From NCBI RefSeq assembly GCF_016901015.1, contig NZ_JAFEUP010000005.1, forward strand, positions 1 to 64,000: a stretch of DNA of 64,000 nt, in the 5' to 3' direction. This stretch comes from Zestomonas insulae (GTDB lineage: Bacteria > Pseudomonadota > Gammaproteobacteria > Pseudomonadales > Pseudomonadaceae). This document shows, piece by piece, positions 53,935 to 61,165 of the stretch (position 1 is its first letter; every line of letters starts with the position of its first letter). The notes under the pieces were generated by a model. That model saw only the letters and a list, made by a program, of their open reading frames with translations, made no database searches and was not told where the DNA came from. A program made the translations under genes and the position numbers.

Positions 53935-54011
53935 GGGCCTATAGCTCAGTTGGTTAGAGCAGAGGACTCATAATCCTTTGGTCCACGGTTCGAGTCCGTG
54001 TGGGCCCACCA
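53935..54011 (+). tRNA. tRNA with CAU anticodon, probable tRNA-Ile2 (lysidine type)
   Basis: A 77-base cloverleaf with encoded CCA. The acceptor stem starts GGGCCTA, the D arm is TAGCTCAGTTGGTTAGAGC, the anticodon loop CTCATAA has CAT at 53969-53971, and the T arm contains GGTTCGAGTCC. CAU can be Met or Ile2. The acceptor pairs C4-G69 and C5-G68 and a G27-U43 wobble resemble E. coli tRNA-Ile2, recognised by TilS, rather than elongator tRNA-Met. Some annotations would call it tRNA-Met. Confidence 0.85.
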
Positions 54012-54027
54012 TCACAATCCATGAATC

Positions 54028-54053
54028 AGGCCAGCCTCCGTGCTGGCCTTTTT
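54028..54053 (+). terminator. Terminator after the CAU tRNA
   Basis: AGGCCAGC (54028-54035) pairs with 54042-54049 and is followed by T5, so the tRNA is a single-gene transcript. Confidence 0.82.
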
Positions 54054-54408
54054 CGTTTCTGCCCGACCGTAATCTTCGGCCAGCGGCTCTTCCCTTCCGC
54101 CACAGCACTGCCGCCGAGCCCCGTCACAGTCCCTCCGCTACTCGATCGAATCGCCAGAACCGCAGGCGTTTTCCCGCAGTTCCTTGCCCAACCGGTAGCC
54201 GACGGCGCCGCATCACCCTCCACCGGAGGCGCCCGCAGCTGACCTGGATCAAGCGCGTACGGCTTGGCGCGGGCAACCATAGGCGCAGACAGCAACCGTT
54301 CAGGTTGGCGGGGCGAAAGTGGAACACAGGACGAGTAACCACTCGCCGGGGCCGCCACCGGCTGCCCTTCTCCACTTCGGCTCAGGACGACAGATCCAGG
54401 AGGACGAC
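54054..54408. other. Noncoding gap between the tRNA and the P-type ATPase gene
   Basis: About 355 bases with no credible gene. I see no clear promoter hexamers, palindrome, integrase remnant or duplicated tRNA end, although tRNA 3' ends are common island sites. A strong AGGAGG-type ribosome-binding site stands at the right edge. Confidence 0.5.
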
Positions 54409-57111
54409 ATGGGATCACTGCAACCGCACCAGCACAGCACCGGCCTCTGGTACCGCAAGAGCGTGGACCAGACCCTCGCCGAACTGCAGACCGGCACCCG
54501 CGGGCTGACGCCTGACGAAGCGCAGGCGCGCCTGCTGCGCGTCGGTGCCAACGCTCTGCCGGCCAAGGCCGTCGACCCGGCCTGGCTGCGCTTCGCCCGG
54601 CACTTCCACGACGTGCTGATCTACATCCTCCTCGCCGCCGCGCTGGCCACCGCGCTGATGGGCCACTGGACCGACACCCTGGTGATCCTCGCCGTGGCGG
54701 TGATCAACGCGGCAATCGGCTTCTTCCAGGAAAACAAGGCGGAGAGATCCCTGGCCGCGCTGCGCGGCATGCTCAGCAGCAGCGCGCACGTGATCCGCGA
54801 CGGCGCCAAGCTGGAGATCGACGCCGCCGAACTGGTGCCCGGCGACATCATCGTGCTGCGCCCCGGCGACAAGATTCCCGCCGACGTGCGCCTGTTCGAG
54901 GTGCACCACCTGCAGGTCGAGGAATCCATGCTCACCGGCGAGTCGCTGACCGTGGCCAAGCACGCCGAGGCCCTCGACCACGAGGCGCAACTCGCCGACC
55001 GCACCAACCTCGGCTACTCCGGCACCAGCGTCAGCGCCGGCAACGCCAAGGGCGTGGTGATCGGCACCGGCGCGGCCACCGAGCTGGGCAAGATCAACCG
55101 CATGATCGCCACGGTGGACGAGACCGAAACCCCGCTGCTGCGGCAGATCGCCCAGCTCGGCAAGCGCATCTTCCAGCTGATCATCGGCATGATGCTGGCG
55201 CTGTTCGTCATTGGCTTCTTCTGGCACGACTACCCGTTCGGCGAACTGCTGCTGTCGCTGATCAGTCTGGCGGTGGCCTCGGTGCCCGAGGGCCTGCCAG
55301 CGATCGTGTCGATCATCCTCTCGCTCGGCGTGCAGCGCATGGCGCGCAACAAGGCAATCATCCGCAAGCTGCCGACGGTGGAGACGCTCGGCGCGATGAG
55401 CGTGATCTGCTCGGACAAGACCGGCACGCTGACCATGAACGAAATGACCGCCAAGCAGGTGCTGACCGCCAGCGCCAGCTACGCCGTCGAGGGGCAGAGC
55501 TACGAGCCCAAGGGCCGCATTACCCTGGCCGGCGCCACCGAGCCGCTGGACTGGGCGGCGCACGGCAACCTCGCGGCGTTCATCCGCGCCGTGGACATCT
55601 GCAACGACAGCAGCCTGCAGCGCGACGACAGCGGGCGCTGGAGCGTGGTCGGCGGGCCCACCGAGGGCGCGCTCAAGGTGCTGGCGCGCAAGGCCGAACT
55701 GGCCGAGATCGAGGTGCGGCGGCTGGGCAAGATTCCCTTCGACTCGGCCTACAAGTACATGGCGCGGCGTTGCGACGTCGACGGCGAGCCGCTGATCTAC
55801 CTCAAAGGCGCGCCCGACGTGTTGCTGCGCATGTGCGAACAACAGTTCGGTAGCGCCGGCGTCGAGCCGCTGGACCGCGCCTACTGGGAACGCGAGATGA
55901 GCCATATCGCCAGCCAGGGCCTGCGCATGCTGGCGGCGGCCTACAAGCCGGTGCCCGGCGCCGGCGGCGACATCGATCACCCGGACGTGCAGCAGGGCAT
56001 GGTGTTCCTCGGCGTCGCCGGGCTGATGGACCCGCCGCGCCCGGAGGCGATCGAGGCGATCGCCATGTGCCGGCAGGCCGGCATCCAGGTGAAGATGATC
56101 ACCGGCGACCACCCCGATACCGCGGTGGCCATCGCCGGCATGCTCGGCATGGGCAACGACCTGCGCGCGATGACCGGCCAGGAACTGGAGGCCACCGACG
56201 ATGAGGCGCTGAAGGCCGTGGCCATGCAGTACTCGGTGTTCGCCCGCACCAGCCCGGAACACAAGCTGCGTCTGGTGCGTGCCCTGCAGGCCAACGAGCA
56301 GGTGGTGGGCATGACCGGTGACGGGGTCAACGACGCGCCGGCGCTGAAGCAGGCCGACGTCGGCATCGCCATGGGCATCAAGGGCACCGAGGTGACCAAG
56401 GAGGCCGCCGACATGGTGCTCACCGATGACAACTTCTCGACCATCGCCAACGCGGTGCGCGAGGGCCGGCGGGTCTACGACAACCTGAAGAAGACCGTGC
56501 TGTTCGTCCTGCCGACCAACCTGGCGCAGGGCCTGATCATCGTCATGGCGATCCTCGCCGGCGCGGTGGTGCCGCTGTCGCCGCTGCAGATCCTGTGGAT
56601 GAACATGGCCACCTCGACCACCCTGTCGTTCGCCCTGGCGTTCGAACCGGGCGAGGCGGGAATGATGCGTCGCGCACCGCGCAACGCCCACGAGTCGATC
56701 CTCAACGGCTTCGCCGTGTGGCGAGTGTTCTTCGTTGGCGGCCTGCTGGCGGCGGCGGCGTTCCTGGTCGAGGCCTGGATGCTCGGCCAGGGCCAGGACA
56801 CCGACCACATCCGCACCATGGTCCTGCACACCCTGGTCACCGCGCAGTGGGCCTACCTGTTCAACTGCCGCCTGCAGGAGCGCTTCTCGCTGAATGCCGC
56901 GCTGCTGCGCAACGGTGCGCTGCTTACCGTGACCCTGGCGCTGGTCCTGCTGCAGTGTCTGGTGCTGTACGTGCCGTTCATGCAGACAGCCTTCCACACC
57001 GTGCCGCTGTCGTTCGGCAACTGGCTGGCCGCGCTGGGCATCGGCGTACTGGTGTTCTTCGTCGTCGAGCTGGAGAAGCTGGTGATCCGCCGCTGGCGAG
57101 CCCGCCACTAA
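54409..57111 (+). CDS. P2-type cation-transporting ATPase
   Basis: A 900-residue P-type ATPase with cation-ATPase N- and C-terminal domains and about ten helices. Motifs: actuator TGES (176-179), PEGLP (293-297) in helix M4, phosphorylation DKTGTLT at Asp336, and hinge MTGDGVNDAPALKQADVG. Family P2A/P2B members move Ca2+, others Na+, K+ or unknown ions. Here the positions equal to SERCA Glu771 and Asp800 read Gln707 and Ser736, so the ion is uncertain. The ATG at 54409 has a strong AGGAGG site, better than 54319. It is monocistronic. Confidence 0.88.
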   Translation: MGSLQPHQHSTGLWYRKSVDQTLAELQTGTRGLTPDEAQARLLRVGANALPAKAVDPAWLRFARHFHDVLIYILLAAALATALMGHWTDTLVILAVAVINAAIGFFQENKAERSLAALRGMLSSSAHVIRDGAKLEIDAAELVPGDIIVLRPGDKIPADVRLFEVHHLQVEESMLTGESLTVAKHAEALDHEAQLADRTNLGYSGTSVSAGNAKGVVIGTGAATELGKINRMIATVDETETPLLRQIAQLGKRIFQLIIGMMLALFVIGFFWHDYPFGELLLSLISLAVASVPEGLPAIVSIILSLGVQRMARNKAIIRKLPTVETLGAMSVICSDKTGTLTMNEMTAKQVLTASASYAVEGQSYEPKGRITLAGATEPLDWAAHGNLAAFIRAVDICNDSSLQRDDSGRWSVVGGPTEGALKVLARKAELAEIEVRRLGKIPFDSAYKYMARRCDVDGEPLIYLKGAPDVLLRMCEQQFGSAGVEPLDRAYWEREMSHIASQGLRMLAAAYKPVPGAGGDIDHPDVQQGMVFLGVAGLMDPPRPEAIEAIAMCRQAGIQVKMITGDHPDTAVAIAGMLGMGNDLRAMTGQELEATDDEALKAVAMQYSVFARTSPEHKLRLVRALQANEQVVGMTGDGVNDAPALKQADVGIAMGIKGTEVTKEAADMVLTDDNFSTIANAVREGRRVYDNLKKTVLFVLPTNLAQGLIIVMAILAGAVVPLSPLQILWMNMATSTTLSFALAFEPGEAGMMRRAPRNAHESILNGFAVWRVFFVGGLLAAAAFLVEAWMLGQGQDTDHIRTMVLHTLVTAQWAYLFNCRLQERFSLNAALLRNGALLTVTLALVLLQCLVLYVPFMQTAFHTVPLSFGNWLAALGIGVLVFFVVELEKLVIRRWRARH

Positions 57112-57149
57112 CCCGCCGGCCGGCGCGCCACGCCGCCGGCCGCCCCAAC

Positions 57150-57172
57150 AAAAAGCCGCGCAGTGCGCGGCT
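57150..57172 (-). terminator. Terminator of norR
   Basis: AGCCGCGC (57154-57161) pairs with GCGCGGCT (57165-57172), and on the minus strand T5 (57150-57154) follows. It ends the norR transcript; the convergent ATPase gene has no T tract on its own side. Confidence 0.78.
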
Positions 57173-57189
57173 GTTGCGTTGCCGGACGA

Positions 57190-58755
57190 TTACTTGAGGC
57201 CGAGGCGCTTGGCCAGGCGGCTCAGGTTGGCGCGGTCCAGGCCCAGCTCACGGGCCACGGTGGCCCACTGCTGCTGATGACGGGTCAGCGCCTCGCCGAT
57301 CACCTGGCGCTGGTACTGGTCCACCGCATCGCGCAGGCTCAATCCGGCCGCGCTGGCCGGCGCGGCACTCGGCAGTGCCGGGGTGGCCGTTGCCGGCGCG
57401 GCGGGCGCCAGGTCCAGCGCCGCAGCCTCGATGGTGAGGATGCGCGGGCGCTCGGGATTCAGCGCCAGCGACTTCAGCGCCGCGCGGCCGATCAGGTGCT
57501 CCAGCTCGCGCACGTTGCCCGGCCAGTCGTAGGCGAGCAGCTCCTTCTGCGCCGCGGCCCCTAGGCGCAGACTGCGCAAGCCCATGCGCGCACGGTTCTG
57601 TTCGAGGAAATAACCGGCCAGTAGCAACACGTCGCGGCCGCGCTCGCGCAGCGCCGGCACGCGCAGCGGGTAGACGCTGAGGCGGTGGTAGAGGTCGGCG
57701 CGAAAGCGCCCGGCGCGCACTTCCTCGGCCAGGTCGCGGTTGGTCGCCGCCAGCACGCGCACGTCGACGCGGTGCTCGCGGTCGGAACCTAAGCGCTGCA
57801 GCTGACCGCTCTGCAGCACGCGCAGCAGCTTGGCCTGCACCGTCAGCGGCAACTCCCCGACCTCATCGAGGAACAGCGTGCCGCCGTCGGCCAGTTCGAA
57901 CTTGCCGCTGCGTTCGCTGAGCGCGCCGGTGAAGGCGCCGCGCACGTGGCCGAACAGCTCGCTCTCCACCAGCGAGTCCGGCAGCGCGGCGCAGTTGAGG
58001 CTGATCAGCGGCTGGCCTGCACGCGGCGACGCGGCATGGATGGCCTCGGCGACCAGCTCCTTGCCGACCCCGGTCTCGCCACTGATCAGCACCGTCAGCT
58101 CGCTGTCGCCGACCAGCGCGACCTCGCCAAGCAGGGTGCGGTGCGCCGGGCTGCTGCCGATCAGTTCGCGCGACAGCTGCTGGCCAGCCGCCTGCTTGTA
58201 GGCCTCGGCGATGCGCCGCTCGTCCTCGACCTTGCGGGTCAGCAGCTTGATCCGCTCGCCGGCCATCACCGTCGCCGCGGCCAGGCTGGCGAACGCGCCG
58301 AGCTGGTCGAGCTCGACGCTGCCGAAGCTACCGGCATCCAGCGCATCGAGGGTCAGCAGGCCCCACAGCTGGTCCTGCAAGTACAGCGGGCAGCCCAGGC
58401 AGTCGTGGACTTCCAGATGGCCTTGATGACCCTCGACCAGGCCGTCGTAAGGGTCCGGCAGCTCGCTGTCGGCGGGGAAACGCGTCGGCGCGCGGCTGGC
58501 CAGCAACTGCTCCAGGCGCGGGTGCTCGCTGACCTTGAAGCGCCGCCCAAGGGTGTCGGCGCTCAGGCCGATTACCGACAGCGGCACCAGGAACTCGCCG
58601 TCCAGGCGCAGCAACGCCACCGCCTCGCAGGGCAGCAGTTGCTGCAGGGCCTGCAACAGGCGCTGGTAGCGCTCCTGCTCGGGCAGTTCACGGGACAGAT
58701 CGGCCATCAACGGGGTGAAGATGGCGAGCGGGGTTGTTGCTGTCATATCGACCAT
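57190..58755 (-). CDS. norR: Nitric-oxide-responsive sigma-54 activator NorR/FhpR
   Basis: Activates the divergent flavohemoglobin gene when NO binds the iron of its GAF domain. The 521-residue protein has GAF (about 20-180) with [14 protein letters not shown] and HDCLGCPL matching the E. coli iron-ligand region (Arg92 and Cys119 here), AAA+ with [16 protein letters not shown] near 278 and FLDEVGELP, and a Fis-type helix-turn-helix at the end. An ATG at 58746 is an equally possible start (three residues shorter); neither has a good ribosome-binding site. One of three GT-N7-AC sites covers the start region. Confidence 0.93.
   Translation of the reverse strand: MVDMTATTPLAIFTPLMADLSRELPEQERYQRLLQALQQLLPCEAVALLRLDGEFLVPLSVIGLSADTLGRRFKVSEHPRLEQLLASRAPTRFPADSELPDPYDGLVEGHQGHLEVHDCLGCPLYLQDQLWGLLTLDALDAGSFGSVELDQLGAFASLAAATVMAGERIKLLTRKVEDERRIAEAYKQAAGQQLSRELIGSSPAHRTLLGEVALVGDSELTVLISGETGVGKELVAEAIHAASPRAGQPLISLNCAALPDSLVESELFGHVRGAFTGALSERSGKFELADGGTLFLDEVGELPLTVQAKLLRVLQSGQLQRLGSDREHRVDVRVLAATNRDLAEEVRAGRFRADLYHRLSVYPLRVPALRERGRDVLLLAGYFLEQNRARMGLRSLRLGAAAQKELLAYDWPGNVRELEHLIGRAALKSLALNPERPRILTIEAAALDLAPAAPATATPALPSAAPASAAGLSLRDAVDQYQRQVIGEALTRHQQQWATVARELGLDRANLSRLAKRLGLK
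58742..58752. promoter_or_regulatory. NorR site 1, over the norR start
   Basis: GTCATATCGAC fits GT-N7-AC, the NorR enhancer pattern of E. coli norVW. It contains or abuts both candidate norR start codons, so bound NorR could repress its own gene. Confidence 0.65.
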
Positions 58756-58760
58756 ACCGA

Positions 58761-58771
58761 GTCATTTAGAC
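58761..58771. promoter_or_regulatory. NorR site 2
   Basis: GTCATTTAGAC fits GT-N7-AC and shares GTCAT at one end and GAC at the other with sites 1 and 3. It is 19 bases from site 1. Confidence 0.7.
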
Positions 58772-58786
58772 CAAAGCGCTGCCCGA

Positions 58787-58797
58787 GTCATTACGAC
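58787..58797. promoter_or_regulatory. NorR site 3
   Basis: GTCATTACGAC fits GT-N7-AC. It begins 26 bases after site 2 and lies about 43 bases from the -24 element of the flavohemoglobin promoter. Confidence 0.7.
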
Positions 58798-58837
58798 ACG
58801 AATAAACACAAGGCATTGAAAATAAAAGGAAAAATAC

Positions 58838-58854
58838 TTGGCACGAAATCTGGA
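58838..58854 (+). promoter_or_regulatory. Probable sigma-54 promoter of hmp
   Basis: TTGGCACG (58838-58845) is a near-perfect -24 box. Ten bases after its GG the expected GC of the -12 box reads GG (58852-58853, CTGGA), a weak -12. The location downstream of three NorR sites supports the call. Confidence 0.6.
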
Positions 58855-58922
58855 ATAGCCAGGCCATGCAGCAACGCTAGCACGTCGCTGCGCCTTTCGG
58901 TCATTCCCGCCTTGGAGTCCTT

Positions 58923-60104
58923 ATGCTGTCAGCCGAACAACGCACCCTGATCAAAGCCACCGTCCCGTTGCTGGAAAGCGGCGGCGAAGCCCTCACCCGC
59001 CACTTCTACCAGCTGCTGTTCAGCGAACATCCCGAGGTGCACGCGCTGTTCAACCAGGCCCACCAGGCCAGCGGTAACCAGGCCAAGGCACTGGCCAACG
59101 CGGTGCTGATGTATGCCCGGCACATCGACCGCCTGAACGAACTGGGCCCGCTGGTGGGGCAGATCGTCAACAAGCATGTGTCGCTGCAGATTCTTCCGGA
59201 ACACTACCCGCTGGTCGGTGGCTGCCTGCTGCGCGCGATTCGCGAGGTGCTCGGCGCCGAGCTGGCCAACGATGCGGTGATCGCCGCCTGGGCCGCCGCC
59301 TACGGGCAACTGGCCGGGCTGCTGATCGGCGCCGAGGAGGAGGTCTACGCGCGCAACGAGCAGCTGGACGGCGGCTGGCGCGGCATTCGTGAATTCCGCG
59401 TGGCGCGCAAGGTCGCCGAGAGCGAGGAGATCGTTTCGTTCTACCTGGCGCCGGTGGATGGCGGCGCGCTGCTCGAGTTCGCCCCCGGCCAGTACATCGG
59501 CCTGCGCGTGGTGCTGCCGAGCGGCGAGGAGCGCCGCAATTATTCGCTGTCGGCGCGCGGCGACGGCCGTCACTACCGGATCAGCGTGAAGCGTGAGCAT
59601 GGCGGGCGGGTGTCCAATCACCTGCACGATCAAGTGCAGGTCGGCGATGTGCTGGAGCTGTACCCGCCGGCCGGCGACTTCGTCCTGCGCAGCAGCCAGA
59701 AGCCGTTGGCGCTGATCACCGCCGGCGTCGGCATCACCCCGGCGCTGGCCATGCTCGAGCAGGCGCGCGACAGCGGGCGGCCGATCCACTTCATTCACTG
59801 CGCGCGGCATGCCGGGGTGCATGCGTTCCGCGACTGGACCGAGGCGCAGAGCGCGGCGTATCCGCAGGTGCGCCACTACTTCTGCTACAGCGAGCCACGC
59901 GACGGTGACGAAGCGCATGCCGAGGGTTTCCTCAGCCCGGAACTGCTCGACCGCTGGCTGCCGGCCAACCGCGACCTGGACGCCTACTTCCTCGGCCCGC
60001 AGCCGTTCATGGCCCAGGTCAAACGCCAGCTGCGCGCGCTCGGCGTGCCGCAGGAACAGTGTCACTACGAGTTCTTCGGCCCCGCCGGTTCGCTGGACGC
60101 CTGA
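58923..60104 (+). CDS. hmp: Flavohemoglobin (nitric oxide dioxygenase)
   Basis: Converts NO and O2 to nitrate, protecting against nitrosative stress; called fhp in P. aeruginosa. The 393-residue protein has a globin domain (1-140) with the proximal His in VNKHVSLQI near residue 85, an FAD domain with RRNYSLS near 206, and an NAD domain with ITAGVGITPALAML near 265 and YFLGPQPFM near 356. A GGAG site precedes the ATG. It is divergent from norR, sharing the three NorR sites and a sigma-54 promoter. A terminator follows. Confidence 0.96.
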   Translation: MLSAEQRTLIKATVPLLESGGEALTRHFYQLLFSEHPEVHALFNQAHQASGNQAKALANAVLMYARHIDRLNELGPLVGQIVNKHVSLQILPEHYPLVGGCLLRAIREVLGAELANDAVIAAWAAAYGQLAGLLIGAEEEVYARNEQLDGGWRGIREFRVARKVAESEEIVSFYLAPVDGGALLEFAPGQYIGLRVVLPSGEERRNYSLSARGDGRHYRISVKREHGGRVSNHLHDQVQVGDVLELYPPAGDFVLRSSQKPLALITAGVGITPALAMLEQARDSGRPIHFIHCARHAGVHAFRDWTEAQSAAYPQVRHYFCYSEPRDGDEAHAEGFLSPELLDRWLPANRDLDAYFLGPQPFMAQVKRQLRALGVPQEQCHYEFFGPAGSLDA

Positions 60105-60150
60105 CGGGCAACGCACCGGCAGCCACGCGGCTGCCGGAAGCGGAAAAAAG

Positions 60151-60174
60151 AAAACCCCGCCGAGGCGGGGTTTT
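60151..60174. terminator. Terminator after hmp
   Basis: AAAACCCCGCC (60151-60161) pairs perfectly with 60164-60174 across a two-base loop. It is symmetrical, with T4 at the end. Confidence 0.85.
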
Positions 60175-60446
60175 GCAGACTGAATCCTGATATCCGTTTC
60201 GCGACGTCCTAGTCCATCCGCCATCCTGGCGGTATCCCAAAGGTCCGTGTTGGTCTGGGCGCTTCCTGCGCGGGATCCATGGACGGCAGAGTAGCCGCGC
60301 CGGCGCGGCGGCGACAGCAGCGATCTCCACCAGTCCCTGTAAGCCATGGCTTACACCCACCAGCAGGCTGGTTCCCTGGCTGTGGACGGCTTGCTAGACT
60401 CGGGCTTGTCCAACAATCCAACAAGAACGCTCGACAAGGTGACGCA
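60175..60446 (+). other. Noncoding region upstream of the EndA-like gene
   Basis: About 270 bases without a convincing gene. The frame of the EndA-like protein is open from 60279, but that part is Arg/Pro-rich and not exported-protein-like. Possible promoter elements near 60390-60420 are too weak to define. An AAGGTGA site stands before the ATG at 60447. Confidence 0.4.
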
Positions 60447-61103
60447 ATGCGCGGAATGGTGATTGCCCTGGCCTTAGCGGCAGTGCCTGCAGTACCCGCC
60501 CTGGCCGCCGGCCAGGATCAACTTCCCAACGCCAAGGTGGCGATCGACCAGGTGTTCTGGCCGAAGCTGTACGCCAATGGCGGCAGCACCCTGTACTGCG
60601 ACAAGCCGTTCACCGCGGCGAGCAGCGAGTACACGGCCAGCGCGGTGTACAGCAGCAAGCAGATCAAGTCGGCGCTGCGCTGCATGACCGAGAACCAGTG
60701 CCAGGTGGTCAACCCGCAGTTCGACTACATGCTCGCCGACCTGCACAACCTCTATCCGGAACTGACCCGCGTCGAGCTGACCCGGCGCAACGCGCAATTC
60801 GGCACGGTCGGCCCGGACGTGGCGAGCAAGTTCACCGACATCGGCTGCGACTTCAAAGCCACCTTCCAGCTCGTCGAGCCGCGCGACGCCGCCAAGGGCA
60901 ACGTGGCCCGCGCGATCTTCTACATGCACAAGGAATACGGCCTGCCGATCGCCGGGCAGCTGCAGATGTACCAGCGCTGGAACGAACTGGACCCGCCGGA
61001 TGCGGCGGAGAAGGCACGCAACGCGCAGATCGAACAGCTGCAGGGCAACCGCAACGCGTTCATCGACGACCCGGCGCTGGCGGCCAAACTGACCCAGGAC
61101 TGA
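60447..61103 (+). CDS. Endonuclease I (EndA/Dns)-like exported protein, catalytic motif altered
   Basis: A 218-residue protein with a signal peptide (1-21) and the overall layout of bacterial endonuclease I: VFWPKLYANGGSTLYC at 37-51, MLADLHNLYP at 95-104, CDF, then GNVARAIFYMHKEYGLPI and QGNRNAFIDDP near the end. At the catalytic position, where relatives read EHVYPA, this protein reads SAVYSS (Ser65-Ala66), so the metal ligand Glu and general-base His are missing; Asn115 remains. It may be an inactive DNA-binding or inhibitory relative. Four Cys (51, 79, 85, 134) could form disulfides. Confidence 0.75.
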   Translation: MRGMVIALALAAVPAVPALAAGQDQLPNAKVAIDQVFWPKLYANGGSTLYCDKPFTAASSEYTASAVYSSKQIKSALRCMTENQCQVVNPQFDYMLADLHNLYPELTRVELTRRNAQFGTVGPDVASKFTDIGCDFKATFQLVEPRDAAKGNVARAIFYMHKEYGLPIAGQLQMYQRWNELDPPDAAEKARNAQIEQLQGNRNAFIDDPALAAKLTQD

Positions 61104-61121
61104 GCCGTTTCCCGCGCATAA

Positions 61122-61147
61122 AAAAACCCCGCCAAGGCGGGGTTTTT
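61122..61147. terminator. Bidirectional terminator after the EndA-like gene
   Basis: A 12-bp perfect inverted repeat (61122-61133 with 61136-61147) has A5 and T5 ends and serves both this gene and the convergent acyl-CoA dehydrogenase. Confidence 0.88.
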
Positions 61148-61165
61148 CATGCCGGGCGAAACGCC

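Noticed and set aside
53935..54408. Genomic island or attachment site at the tRNA
   Set aside because: There is no integrase, no repeated tRNA 3' end and no composition shift in the flanking bases.
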